Part shown: in pieces, positions 43,199-53,332 of the stretch
How positions within the stretch are numbered: the first letter of the stretch is position 1
Layout of the letters: each line of letters opens with the position of its first letter
Position numbers and translations under genes: made by a program
Source: Bacillus mesophilus
GTDB lineage: Bacteria > Bacillota > Bacilli > Bacillales > SA4
DNA length: 64,000 nucleotides
Reading direction: 5' to 3'
Assembly (NCBI RefSeq): GCF_011008845.1
Contig: NZ_JAAIWM010000002.1
Span: 434,001-498,000, forward strand
Notes under the pieces: model-generated
Database searches by the model: none
What the model saw: the letters and a program-made list of their open reading frames with translations, nothing else
What the model was told of the DNA's origin: nothing

Positions 43199-43297
43199 CA
43201 CCTTTATGTAAAGCCATCCATCTTAATGTGCCATACTAATCGTTATTATAAAGCATAATATTCGCGCTTGGCTACTAGGATGTGAATAAAAACTAAA

Positions 43298-43328
43298 AAA
43301 ACTCTCGGTGTCTCTTTCCGAGAGTTTT
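43298..43328 (-). terminator. Intrinsic terminator between recO and ccpN
   Basis: A perfect 11-bp stem (AAAACTCTCGG with CCGAGAGTTTT) followed by T residues on the minus strand, about 100 bp before the ccpN start. Confidence 0.9.
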
Positions 43329-43360
43329 TAAACAACAAAGTAATGAACTACCCTTATGTA

Positions 43361-43446
43361 GGGAAATTTTGTACCAGAACACACACTTTCTGAGGGCGCT
43401 GCGTGCACCTCGGGTAGAGTCACTTCACTACCCGACATAATTTCCC
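43361..43446 (+). repeat. Diverged copy of repeat family II
   Basis: CCAGAACACACACTTTCTGA then GGGCG matches the family head (CCAGGACACTCGCTTTCCGC then GGGCG), with all differences being transitions. It is framed by GGGAAATT (43361-43368) and AATTTCCC (43439-43446) and has an inner hairpin CGGGTAG with CTACCCG. It occupies the place where glyQS would be. Confidence 0.5.
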
Positions 43447-43474
43447 CAATAACAGAGCACTTAGCTAAGTATTT

Positions 43475-44227
43475 TTAGAGAGGATTTTTAAACGTATCAA
43501 GCTGTGTTAAAAATCTTTTAGACTTTAACATTAAACCTGAATACTCTTCATAGAATCGAGTGATGACAGTTTTAAGTTCTACTTTTGTTTCGTCTTTTAC
43601 AGATATATTTCCTAACCTATTTAAGTCAAATGTATAGAAAAGACGTAGAAGTCTCACTGTGGCTGGGGAAATCTGCTGACGATTTCTATCCTTCCCACTA
43701 CAATCTTGACACAAAAATCCTCCCTCTTGTACCGAGAAGGAAAATACTCCTTCTGTTTGACCACAACTTACGCAGCTAGATAGGTGCGGATAAAGACCGA
43801 TAACCTGAAGCATTTTTAACTCGAAGATCATGGTTAATATCTCTACATCCATTCCTTCATTCATATAGTTTAGCGTTTGATAAAGGAGTTCGAATAAATA
43901 TGGATTACTATTCTTTTCATCTACTCCCTTATCCATTAGCTCTACTACAAAGGAGGCATAAGCTGTCACAATTATGTCGGATTTTATGTGCTTCATACTT
44001 GAAATACTCTCACCTTGCTGAAGTGTCCCAAGTCCTTTACCAGTCTGCACTAAGAAATATCCATAAGTGAATAACTGGGAAATAGATGACAACCGACTAC
44101 TTGGCTTTTTTGCCCCTCTAGCCATTACGCCGATTTTACCTAATTCTCTTGTAAAAATGGTTACAATTTTATTGGTTTCACCATAATCATTTGTTCTTAT
44201 TACAATACCTTCAACCTTTTGAAGCAA
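43475..44227 (-). CDS. recO: DNA repair protein RecO
   Basis: About 250 residues. N-terminal OB fold ([18 protein letters not shown], then [13 protein letters not shown]) and a C-terminal helical part with the zinc site CVSCGQ and CQDC (about 150-180). It loads RecA onto SSB-coated DNA with RecR. The start is most likely the TTG at 44225-44227 (then LQKVEG), six to seven bases after AAGGTG, which aligns with B. subtilis RecO; a GTG three codons earlier lies in that sequence. Confidence 0.95.
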   Translation of the reverse strand: MLQKVEGIVIRTNDYGETNKIVTIFTRELGKIGVMARGAKKPSSRLSSISQLFTYGYFLVQTGKGLGTLQQGESISSMKHIKSDIIVTAYASFVVELMDKGVDEKNSNPYLFELLYQTLNYMNEGMDVEILTMIFELKMLQVIGLYPHLSSCVSCGQTEGVFSFSVQEGGFLCQDCSGKDRNRQQISPATVRLLRLFYTFDLNRLGNISVKDETKVELKTVITRFYEEYSGLMLKSKRFLTQLDTFKNPL

Positions 44228-44257
44228 ATTTTTCACCTTCCAAGAGTATCAGAAGGG

Positions 44258-44401
44258 TCAGGAGATTGGTGAATCTATTTCTGCTAGCTCCTCACTAAAT
44301 TCCTCGGTTCTTGGTTCATGATCCTTTTCAAGCTCTTTAAAAAGAAGGTATGTGTCTATGTTACCTGTCTCACTAAACACTTTCCAAGTAAAATGTAGCA
44401 T
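44258..44401 (-). CDS. yqzL: YqzL family small protein
   Basis: A 47-residue gene between era and recO. The translation is MLHFTWKVFSETGNIDTYLL, then FKELEKDHEPRTEEFSEELA and EIDSPIS. It has an AAGGTGGGG ribosome binding site. YqzL proteins of this length and with the motif TGNIDTYLLFKE occur at this exact place in Bacillaceae. Function unknown. It is easy to miss because of its size. Confidence 0.9.
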   Translation of the reverse strand: MLHFTWKVFSETGNIDTYLLFKELEKDHEPRTEEFSEELAEIDSPIS

Positions 44402-44515
44402 AAGAACCCCACCTTTCTGTTTTTAACTAGCAACTACTAAATCCAATTCCTTAGCATTTATGATGACCCTTCAACCCTGTTTTCATGTGAGAGAATTTTT
44501 GTAAATTAAATATTT

Positions 44516-45851
<1,336 letters not shown>

Positions 45852-45889
45852 CTATCTATATTTTACCTCATTTTTAAATAAATTTCATC

Positions 45890-46276
45890 TCAAATAGTAA
45901 GAAAATTTAAAAAACTAAGGAAATTATCATAAAAAATAATGATACCAATAATGACTGAGATTACGGCGAAAATCAGGACTGCTCCGGCCGCAACATCTTT
46001 AGCTTGTTTCGCTAAGGGGTGTATTTCTTTATTTGTTACAAGGTCAATGGTTCTCTCTATAGCAGTGTTAATCAGCTCAAGTGAAATAATTCCCCCCACT
46101 AATATAAGAAGAATCATCCACTCCCATCTGTTTGCATCCAATATGACCGCAATACCAAATATGACTACCACACTTATAGTATGAATTCGTATATTTTGTT
46201 CAGATTTAAAAGCATGCAAAATACCTGCCGAAGCATACTTGAAACTTCGTATTAACCTACCCCAATCTCTTATCAT
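45890..46276 (-). CDS. dgkA: Diacylglycerol/undecaprenol kinase family protein
   Basis: 128 residues, three membrane helices and the DgkA motif LELINTAIERTIDLV (about 64) with the nearby Lys-Asp (AKQAKDVAAGAVL). In Gram-positive bacteria this family phosphorylates undecaprenol for cell-wall lipid carrier supply. The gene begins right at the ybeY stop. Confidence 0.94.
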   Translation of the reverse strand: MIRDWGRLIRSFKYASAGILHAFKSEQNIRIHTISVVVIFGIAVILDANRWEWMILLILVGGIISLELINTAIERTIDLVTNKEIHPLAKQAKDVAAGAVLIFAVISVIIGIIIFYDNFLSFLNFLTI

Positions 46277-46746
46277 TATCTCACTAGTCCATATACTTTC
46301 AAAATTTCCTCTTGTCTAGTAAACATCTCTTTTTCGTCCTCTTCATTCATATGGTCATAACCAAGTAGATGTAGAAATCCATGAACTGTTAGAAATCCTA
46401 GTTCTCTCATATATGAATGTCCGTATTCCTCTGCTTGTAACACTGCCTGTTCAGTCGAGATAATCAAATCACCTAAGTGTTTTGGCAAATGATCCCCGAT
46501 AATCTCCATTTCACCTTCGCCCATTTCTTCCATAGCAAAAGATATGACATCGGTTGGTTGATCTTTACCTCGATATTCTTTATTTATTTCCTGTATACGT
46601 TCATTTTTAACAAACGTTACAGATAGCTCTGTCTGATCTGGAACTCCTTCCAGATCAGCAGCTAATTGAAGAAGTCCTTCTAAATCATTAAGTAAGGATT
46701 GCTCCACTTCTTCTGTTTCATCTAAAAAATCGATAATTAGTTTCAT
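46276..46746 (-). CDS. ybeY: Endoribonuclease YbeY
   Basis: 156 residues. The zinc motif HGFLHLLGYDH is present near residue 122, after the conserved TDVISFAM (about 66). YbeY takes part in 16S rRNA 3'-end maturation and ribosome quality control. It starts 4 bp inside the pgpH stop, within the pgpH-ybeY-dgkA-cdd-era transcript. Confidence 0.96.
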   Translation of the reverse strand: MKLIIDFLDETEEVEQSLLNDLEGLLQLAADLEGVPDQTELSVTFVKNERIQEINKEYRGKDQPTDVISFAMEEMGEGEMEIIGDHLPKHLGDLIISTEQAVLQAEEYGHSYMRELGFLTVHGFLHLLGYDHMNEEDEKEMFTRQEEILKVYGLVR

Positions 46747-48935
46747 GCTTCCTTCACCTTCTGCTTTGTCACTTCTGGGTATTCTATTCTAGAGTGGAAA
46801 ATGCCTTGCATGGTTTCAAAAAATGACTTAGCGATACTATCTAATTCTTTCATTGTGATATCACATTCATCCAGTTGCCCATCCTGTAATCGATCTTTAA
46901 TAATCGAATTAATGATGCCTTCGATTTTATGCGGAGAAGGATTATTCATGGAGCGGACAGCAGCCTCTACGCTGTCGGCAATTCCTATAATGGCTATTTC
47001 TTTTGTTTGAGCTTTTGGACCCGCATATCTAAACTCTGCTTCTAACACTTCTTTTTCGCTGTTTTGTGTAGCTTTATGATAGAAATATTTTAACAACGTA
47101 GTCCCATGGTGTTGTTCTGCAATATCAACAATTTCCTTTGGCATTTTATGCAGTCTAAGTAACTCAGCTCCATCCGTTGCATGAGAGGTAATAATCGTTT
47201 TACTTAGCTGAGCCGAAATCTTATCGTGCGGATTTTCTCGATTCATCTGATTTTCAATAAAAAACTGAGGGCGTTTTGTTTTCCCGATATCATGATAATA
47301 AGAACCCACTCTTGCAAGAAGACCATTTGCCCCAATTGCTTCGCAGGCTGCCTCAGAAAGGTTAGCTACCATAACACTGTGATGATATGTTCCTGGTGTC
47401 TCCGTCAAGATCTTTCTTAAAAGTGGATGGTTTGGATTTGATAGTTCAATCAATCTCATAGTAGACAAGATCCCAAAACCAGCTTCGAAGAATGGCAATA
47501 ACCCAATTGCTAGGACAGCTGCAACTATACCAGATAATAACGACATGATAAAATACGGAGTTGATTCAAAACTGACAATATGTCCGTTTTTAAGCATTAC
47601 CAACGCACTTAACACTATAAAATTTATAATACCTACGAATAAGCCTGTTTGTAAAATCTTTGCTCTTTGATTATGTTTCCCAAGAAATATGATGCTAGCT
47701 ATACAGCTAATTAAAAAATAAATTCCAATTGAGAAATTAAATGCGCTAGAAATACCACCATTAAAGATAATACTCCCACTTATAGCCAGGATTATACTTG
47801 CCAGCATGGCTAATCGTTCATTAATTAAAAGTTTTATTAAAATTGCCCCCATAGCTACCGGAACAACATAACCAATTTCGGAAAAGTTTATTTGCTGAAA
47901 TAGACTAATAATTTTCATTAATATAATGGTAATGGAACAAATTAAAATATAAATAGTTGTATATTTAAGTTCTTCTTTCTTCCCATCCCTAAAATAGAAA
48001 TATACTGCACTAACAAACAGTAAAATCAATAACACGAGGCCTAAAAAAGGTTGGCTTGTATCCTTGTTATCTAAGAAACCAGCTAGATTTAACTGTCGAT
48101 AAACGGCTTCGTCAATTAACTCGCCCTCACGAACAATGATTTGTCCTTGTAGAATATAATCAGGTTCAATAGACTCAGCAGCAGCCTGTCTTTTTGCATT
48201 TGTGGCTTCCTTATCAAATACCACGTTTGGAACAATAGCAAAGCGACATAATTCAATAATTGCTTGCTTAAGGTCATTTGATACGTTTATATAACGAAGC
48301 TCCTGATTTACTCGTTCTCTTGCAGAGTCTACCTCTTGTGTTTCAATTCTTTGCGACATAATATTGTTAACTGCCGTTACAGCGTTGTCTCTTGCTAAAA
48401 CACGTTGTTCAGGTGATGATGACAACAAGGAAATAACTGCTTCTTTAGAAAGCTCTTCGTGTAGCAATACTTCACTAGGTAGAGCTTCATCTAGTTTTTT
48501 GATCTTTTCATCAAAAGAAACCTTCGCTAATAACTCTTCCCTAGATGGAAGCCCTTCTTCGCTATTGGTCTCATCTATCTCAGCCATGCCCTGATCAATA
48601 ATCTTAGTTTCAACATCACTAATGGCTTTAAATATAGCATCAATAATGTCGATTTGGTTTTGGGCATATCCTTTTTTCATTGAATATACATCACTGACTT
48701 GTTGAATGGCGTCGTTCTTTTTTTCTTCTGTCATTTCTACATCTTGAATTAACGCAGGTGAAACAATCGTTTTCTCTGCTTCAGCATATAGCTTTAAATT
48801 AAGCTTTTCAGGGCGGATATTACTATACATTGAAAAAAATAAAATCGTAGCAAACAGTAAATATAAGAATGTAATGAGAAAGTGATCATTCTTAAATACT
48901 GTTACATACTTCAGTAACTTCCTTATATTGTTCAT
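46743..48935 (-). CDS. pgpH: Cyclic-di-AMP phosphodiesterase PgpH (7TM-HD family)
   Basis: About 730 residues from the ATG at 48935 (MNNIRKLLKYV), with AGGAGGT upstream. An N-terminal helix, an extracytoplasmic 7TMR-HDED domain (about 50-290), seven membrane helices (about 295-490), and an HD domain with HHSVMVANLSEAA and SYYHDIGKTKRP (about 520-560). It hydrolyses c-di-AMP. It opens the ybeY-dgkA-cdd-era block after the phoH terminator. Confidence 0.93.
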   Translation of the reverse strand: MNNIRKLLKYVTVFKNDHFLITFLYLLFATILFFSMYSNIRPEKLNLKLYAEAEKTIVSPALIQDVEMTEEKKNDAIQQVSDVYSMKKGYAQNQIDIIDAIFKAISDVETKIIDQGMAEIDETNSEEGLPSREELLAKVSFDEKIKKLDEALPSEVLLHEELSKEAVISLLSSSPEQRVLARDNAVTAVNNIMSQRIETQEVDSARERVNQELRYINVSNDLKQAIIELCRFAIVPNVVFDKEATNAKRQAAAESIEPDYILQGQIIVREGELIDEAVYRQLNLAGFLDNKDTSQPFLGLVLLILLFVSAVYFYFRDGKKEELKYTTIYILICSITIILMKIISLFQQINFSEIGYVVPVAMGAILIKLLINERLAMLASIILAISGSIIFNGGISSAFNFSIGIYFLISCIASIIFLGKHNQRAKILQTGLFVGIINFIVLSALVMLKNGHIVSFESTPYFIMSLLSGIVAAVLAIGLLPFFEAGFGILSTMRLIELSNPNHPLLRKILTETPGTYHHSVMVANLSEAACEAIGANGLLARVGSYYHDIGKTKRPQFFIENQMNRENPHDKISAQLSKTIITSHATDGAELLRLHKMPKEIVDIAEQHHGTTLLKYFYHKATQNSEKEVLEAEFRYAGPKAQTKEIAIIGIADSVEAAVRSMNNPSPHKIEGIINSIIKDRLQDGQLDECDITMKELDSIAKSFFETMQGIFHSRIEYPEVTKQKVKEA

Positions 48936-49201
48936 GGAGCTACCTCCTATAACCTTTTTTCCATAGTACAAGAATAACATGTTAACTAATGAAGTCCATA
49001 CCTTTTTGGATAATATTAGAAACTGGCATTCCCCGTATTTTCTCTATTATAGTAGTGTTTCTTTAAATTGGCAAAGAGGATTTATACTACATTCAATTGC
49101 CTTCAACAGCGTGGTTACTTTATTCAGAAACCATTTCCAAATTCTTAATTTTGCTCTTCTCTAATTTAGTATCTTCTATAAAAATAAACAGAAAAAAGCA
49201 A

Positions 49202-49222
49202 AGAGCCCTAATTCAGGGCTCT
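49202..49222 (-). terminator. Intrinsic terminator after phoH
   Basis: A perfect 8-bp stem (AGAGCCCT with AGGGCTCT), followed on the minus strand by TTGCTTTTTTC. It separates phoH from pgpH. The 48936-49201 gap otherwise holds only the pgpH promoter region. Confidence 0.8.
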
Positions 49223-50183
49223 ATTCACTAGTGTCTTCATATGCCTTTATGATTTTCTGAACTAAAGGATGACGAACAACGTCAGATTGTTCTAAATAGA
49301 TATGAGCGATACCAGGGATATCCTTTAGGATTCTTTGTGTAACAGTAAGTCCGGATGTTACTCCTTTTGGTAAGTCAACCTGAGAAATATCTCCGGTAAT
49401 AACCATCTTAGATCCAAATCCTAAGCGAGTTAAAAACATCTTCATTTGTGCTGCTGTAGTGTTTTGCGCTTCATCTAAGATCACAAACGCATCATCAAGG
49501 GTTCTACCTCTCATATACGCTAATGGGGCAATTTCAATAGTTCCACGCTCAATCATACGTAGAGTATGCTCTTGCCCAAGAACATCGTGAAGAGCATCAT
49601 ACAGGGGTCTCAGATATGGATCTACTTTTTCCTTTAGATCCCCCGGTAAAAATCCTAAACTTTCTCCGGCTTCAACCGCTGGACGAGTCAGAATAATCTT
49701 TTTTAGCTGTCCATTTTTTAATGCAGCAACAGCCATAACCACAGCCAGGTAGGTCTTACCTGTACCAGCTGGACCAATTCCAAATACTAAATCATTTCGT
49801 TTAATCGCATTTATATAATGTCTTTGACCCAGAGTTTTGATTCTTATCGATTTACCGCGGGCATTTTTAGTGATTTCCTCTTCATACAGTTGAACAAATT
49901 GATCCATCTTTCCCGCTAATGACAATTGAACCGCATAAGCAACGTCTCTTTCGGAAATGGTAATTCCTTTTCTGATCACTGCTAGTAGACCCTCAAGGAC
50001 CTCTTCTACAAGTTCATAATTTTCCGATTCTGTTGACACTAGAACCGACTGTCCCCTAGTTACAATGGATACGTTTAAAAGTTCTTCGATTCGTTTTAAA
50101 TGGGAATCTTGATTACCAAATAGCGCTATTGCTTCATTTGGGTTATCTACTTGTTGGTTAATCGTAATAAATTCTTCTGGCAT
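49221..50183 (-). CDS. phoH: PhoH-family ATPase
   Basis: 320 residues. Short KH-like N-terminal part (about 1-80), then the ATPase core with Walker A GPAGTGKTYLAV (about 142) and Walker B FVILDEAQNTT (about 232). PhoH proteins are linked to RNA metabolism and sit beside ybeY in many genomes, as here. It starts 2 bp after the yqfD stop. Confidence 0.95.
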   Translation of the reverse strand: MPEEFITINQQVDNPNEAIALFGNQDSHLKRIEELLNVSIVTRGQSVLVSTESENYELVEEVLEGLLAVIRKGITISERDVAYAVQLSLAGKMDQFVQLYEEEITKNARGKSIRIKTLGQRHYINAIKRNDLVFGIGPAGTGKTYLAVVMAVAALKNGQLKKIILTRPAVEAGESLGFLPGDLKEKVDPYLRPLYDALHDVLGQEHTLRMIERGTIEIAPLAYMRGRTLDDAFVILDEAQNTTAAQMKMFLTRLGFGSKMVITGDISQVDLPKGVTSGLTVTQRILKDIPGIAHIYLEQSDVVRHPLVQKIIKAYEDTSE

Positions 50184-50185
50184 TC

Positions 50186-51373
50186 TCAGTCTCCTTGAAT
50201 AATTGGTTGTACTGTCGAAATTTCTTCTATTACTTGGTAATGAATGGATAACTTTACTTTACCATTCTCAATACTCTGGTGCAAAATTTTTTCACCCTTT
50301 ATCATAGCTTGTTCATTTAACTGCTCTTTTAATTCATTTCTTCCGTTTTCCAATCCAACTTCAATTGCTTCTTCTTTATTATAAACCCGTTCAACTTTCT
50401 CACTTTCACGAATTGACTTTTTGTTATAGCCTATTGGTAATGTCCACTTTAAGAACTTAAAGGACTTTTCATCTAAGGCTGTTTCGTATTCTTGAAATTC
50501 ATGTTTACCAAATCCCCATATCGGTACATTCCAATTGAACAACTTTAGATAATGAGTAGTCTTAGATTTCCCTGTTAACACATTGAAGGTTGTTTTTAAA
50601 GGAACGGCGACTTTAGCGTCATACCAGGTCTCACCCATAATTTCACCTCTAGCACTAACAACCTCAATCTTACCCTCCTGACCAATAAATCCAGACACAA
50701 GCAAGTCCCCTTTTTGGACATAATCATGTATCGTTACCATTGGTTGCCCTGCTTCAACAAACATTTTAGCGATCACCGCTGTCTTTTTTGCCACCAAATG
50801 ACGCGGACTAAAGAATTCGACTTCTTTTGGTTGATTTTTCTCTACCACTCTGAAGTGGAAGGTCGTCCCTTTTAACTCCACACCAACCCATGTAATGGCC
50901 TTAATAGACTCAGATAAATGAGTCTGGATTTCATCGGGATTTCTAACCATGAACTGAAATTTTCCAGTCTCCACCCCAATCGCTTGTAATTCTTTTCTAA
51001 TTAAATGTTCTGTTTCAGGTTTTGCCCCTTGAATTTGAATTCCCCAAACCATATTTGAGAGAATAAATAATAGTAACAAGCAAGAAATAATACCAATAAC
51101 AAATCCACTGTTATAAAGTGCTTTTTTGAAGAGAAAGGGCAGTCCCCTTCCTCCCACAAATGATAATTTACAATTACTTTTTCTAACGATCCTTCTTAAC
51201 TTATGTAGGTCCTTTAAAGGGAGAGAACCAGTAATGCTGGAATCCGGATGTCGTTTTACCTCCCATATATTTATATTCTGCCGTACACATTCATTAATAA
51301 ATCGTTCTATTCCAGTCCCTACCACTTTTATTTTGACTTGACCACCGAAAAAGATTGTCCAATGATTTTTCAT
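50186..51373 (-). CDS. yqfD: Sporulation protein YqfD
   Basis: 395 residues. One membrane helix near 95-115 (FVIGIISCLLLLFILSN) with a long outside domain, including a GxQGxKPETE-like stretch (IQGAKPETEHLIRKELQ). It is the YqfD stage IV sporulation family, transcribed with yqfC under SigE in B. subtilis. The molecular role is unknown. Confidence 0.9.
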   Translation of the reverse strand: MKNHWTIFFGGQVKIKVVGTGIERFINECVRQNINIWEVKRHPDSSITGSLPLKDLHKLRRIVRKSNCKLSFVGGRGLPFLFKKALYNSGFVIGIISCLLLLFILSNMVWGIQIQGAKPETEHLIRKELQAIGVETGKFQFMVRNPDEIQTHLSESIKAITWVGVELKGTTFHFRVVEKNQPKEVEFFSPRHLVAKKTAVIAKMFVEAGQPMVTIHDYVQKGDLLVSGFIGQEGKIEVVSARGEIMGETWYDAKVAVPLKTTFNVLTGKSKTTHYLKLFNWNVPIWGFGKHEFQEYETALDEKSFKFLKWTLPIGYNKKSIRESEKVERVYNKEEAIEVGLENGRNELKEQLNEQAMIKGEKILHQSIENGKVKLSIHYQVIEEISTVQPIIQGD

Positions 51374-51398
51374 CCTAACCTTACTCCCCCTTTAAAGA

Positions 51399-51683
51399 TT
51401 AAGCCTTATCTAAGTAAATTACTTGATCGATTTTTCCTTCTAGTAAGATTTCCTCTGGAAGTATCGTTTTAATGACAAAGGACTTTCCCTTAATGAGAAG
51501 CTGACCTTGCTTTAACAATAACCGAAGCTCCTGGTCAGAAAATGAAAGTAATCCTTTATGATTTTCTATATATATATGTATTTGACCGATCATGGTAATT
51601 CTCGGCAAGTCCATCGTTACATCGGCAGGTAAATCCATTTGATGCGTGATCCATCGTTTCATTCTATTTCCCCATTTGTTCAT
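51399..51683 (-). CDS. yqfC: Sporulation protein YqfC
   Basis: 94 residues from the ATG at 51683 (MNKWGNRMKRW), seven bases after GGGGG. The pattern DLPADVTMDLPRITMIG, then HKGLLSFSDQELRLLLKQG is typical of the YabP/YqfC family of small sporulation proteins. It lies 25 bp before yqfD. A SigE promoter is expected but I did not find a convincing one. Confidence 0.9.
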   Translation of the reverse strand: MNKWGNRMKRWITHQMDLPADVTMDLPRITMIGQIHIYIENHKGLLSFSDQELRLLLKQGQLLIKGKSFVIKTILPEEILLEGKIDQVIYLDKA

Positions 51684-51858
51684 AAATGGACCCCCTTTCA
51701 TCTCATATTTATGTTGAAAAGGAGCTATGTATCACTGCTTTTTCATTTCTGTTGAGATTAGATGTAAATAAGTATTATGAAATACCGGATTTCATCCAGT
51801 TTTAGTAACGCAGGAATTTTTTTGGGTAAAAATTTATTGGAGAAATTTAAACAATAAA

Positions 51859-51887
51859 AAAAACTGCCGAATTACTTCGACAGTTTT
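51859..51887 (-). terminator. Intrinsic terminator after yqfB
   Basis: Arms AAAACTGTCG and CGGCAGTTTT (one mismatch) with eight T residues on the minus strand; the stem reaches into the yqfB stop region. Confidence 0.85.
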
Positions 51888-52297
51888 CTTGCTCTATTAG
51901 AATGATGTGGATTTTGAGCCCTTGGTGGTCCTAAGACTTCGGCCATTATTACTCCTTCTACGAGCCTTTGTTTCGTAAAAACTGGCATAGAAGTAGTGAC
52001 CCTCTTCTGTTTTACTAATTTAATTGGTTCTTGTTTAAACGGTCTTTCTTTTACGTAGCTTTTTTGATTTACATGTTCAGGTCGATACATTTGTTCAACC
52101 TGTGGTTTTATTACCACCTCTGGTCTTGGCTGTGCTTCTACTTGCTTTGGGTTATCAAAATGCTTTGGATGCATAGGATCCAAGTTTGGTGGTGAAAATG
52201 GTTTTCTCTTTTCGTCATCTTCTGCAGACATGTTTCTTTTTAGGAAACTATATATCCCGAAAGCGATTGCTACAATAATTGGAAGAAATTCACCCAT
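51872..52297 (-). CDS. yqfB: YqfB-like protein of the flotillin operon
   Basis: 141 residues. One N-terminal membrane helix (FLPIIVAIAFGIYSFL), then a basic, proline-rich and probably disordered tail. The last part (VFTKQRLVEGVIMAEVLGPP then RAQNPH) is the most ordered. It is the third gene of yqeZ-floA-yqfB, the same order as B. subtilis, and the name follows from that. Function unknown. Confidence 0.8.
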   Translation of the reverse strand: MGEFLPIIVAIAFGIYSFLKRNMSAEDDEKRKPFSPPNLDPMHPKHFDNPKQVEAQPRPEVVIKPQVEQMYRPEHVNQKSYVKERPFKQEPIKLVKQKRVTTSMPVFTKQRLVEGVIMAEVLGPPRAQNPHHSNRARKLSK

Positions 52298-52324
52298 ATA
52301 GTGTTCCTCCTTTACTGAAAATCA

Positions 52325-53317
52325 TTATTTATCGTCCTCGTTCGTTTCTTCGTTAATCTTTCCAATTGAATCCCTCATGTCTGTATCAGCCATGATATTT
52401 TTAATATTCATATAATCCATCACGCCCATGTTTCCAGAACGTAGTGCTTCTGCCATCGCTAAAGGAACCTCTGCTTCTGCTTCAACAACCTTAGCACGCA
52501 TCTCTTGAACGCGGGCACGCATTTCTTGTTCCTGCGCAACAGCCATTGCTCTTCTTTCTTCTGCTTTTGCTTGTGCAATGTTCTTATCTGCTTCGGCTTG
52601 ATCAGTTTGAAGAACCGCACCGATGTTTTTACCGATATCAATATCAGCAATATCAATGGAAAGAATTTCAAAAGCAGTACCAGCATCTAAACCTTTTTTC
52701 AATACGGTTTGTGAGATCATATCTGGATTTTCTAAAACTTTTTTATGATCAATTTGAGAACCAATTGTACTTACAATACCTTCTCCAACACGAGCGATAA
52801 TCGTTTCTTCACCAGCACCACCGACTAAACGGTCAATATTTGCACGAACAGTGATTCTTGATTTTGCTTTAATTTCAATACCATCCATTGCTACACCTGC
52901 AATAAATGGCGTTTCAATTACTTTTGGATTTACACTCATTTGTACAGCCTCTAATACATCTCTTCCTGCTAAATCAATAGCAGCTCCACGTTCGAAAGAA
53001 AGTTCAATATTAGCACGATGAGCAGCAATTAGAGCATTAACAACACGGTCGACATTTCCCCCTGCTAGGTAGTGACTCTCTAACTGATTAATGGTAACGT
53101 CAAGCCCTGCCTTGTGTGATTTAATTAATGGATTGATGATTCGATTGGGAATTACACGACGTAATCTCATTCCAATTAGGGTAAATATACTAATCTTTAC
53201 ACCTGCTGCAAGTGCAGAGATCCACAGCATCACAGGTACAAAAGTTAATATTACAACTAAAAAGATAAATCCTATTGCTACAGCTAATAAAAGTAATATT
53301 GTAGATTGATCAATCAT
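52325..53317 (-). CDS. floA: Flotillin-like protein FloA
   Basis: 330 residues. N-terminal membrane-inserted hairpin (about 5-45), PHB/SPFH-like domain (about 50-200) and a coiled C-terminal region rich in Glu and Ala ([20 protein letters not shown] near 245). It organises membrane microdomains together with NfeD proteins. It lies 15 bp after yqeZ and shares its SigW-type promoter. Confidence 0.96.
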   Translation of the reverse strand: MIDQSTILLLLAVAIGFIFLVVILTFVPVMLWISALAAGVKISIFTLIGMRLRRVIPNRIINPLIKSHKAGLDVTINQLESHYLAGGNVDRVVNALIAAHRANIELSFERGAAIDLAGRDVLEAVQMSVNPKVIETPFIAGVAMDGIEIKAKSRITVRANIDRLVGGAGEETIIARVGEGIVSTIGSQIDHKKVLENPDMISQTVLKKGLDAGTAFEILSIDIADIDIGKNIGAVLQTDQAEADKNIAQAKAEERRAMAVAQEQEMRARVQEMRAKVVEAEAEVPLAMAEALRSGNMGVMDYMNIKNIMADTDMRDSIGKINEETNEDDK

Positions 53318-53332
53318 TTTATTTCCTCCTTT

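Noticed and set aside
43298..43446. T-box or other riboswitch leader before ccpN
   Set aside because: Considered because glyQS is missing, but the conserved T-box sequence (GGGTGGNACCGCG) is absent and the region fits a decayed family II repeat plus a plain terminator.
51702..51858. SigE promoter for yqfC-yqfD
   Set aside because: Expected from B. subtilis, but the best candidate (GATACATA region near 51725) lacks a proper -35 at 14-15 bases.
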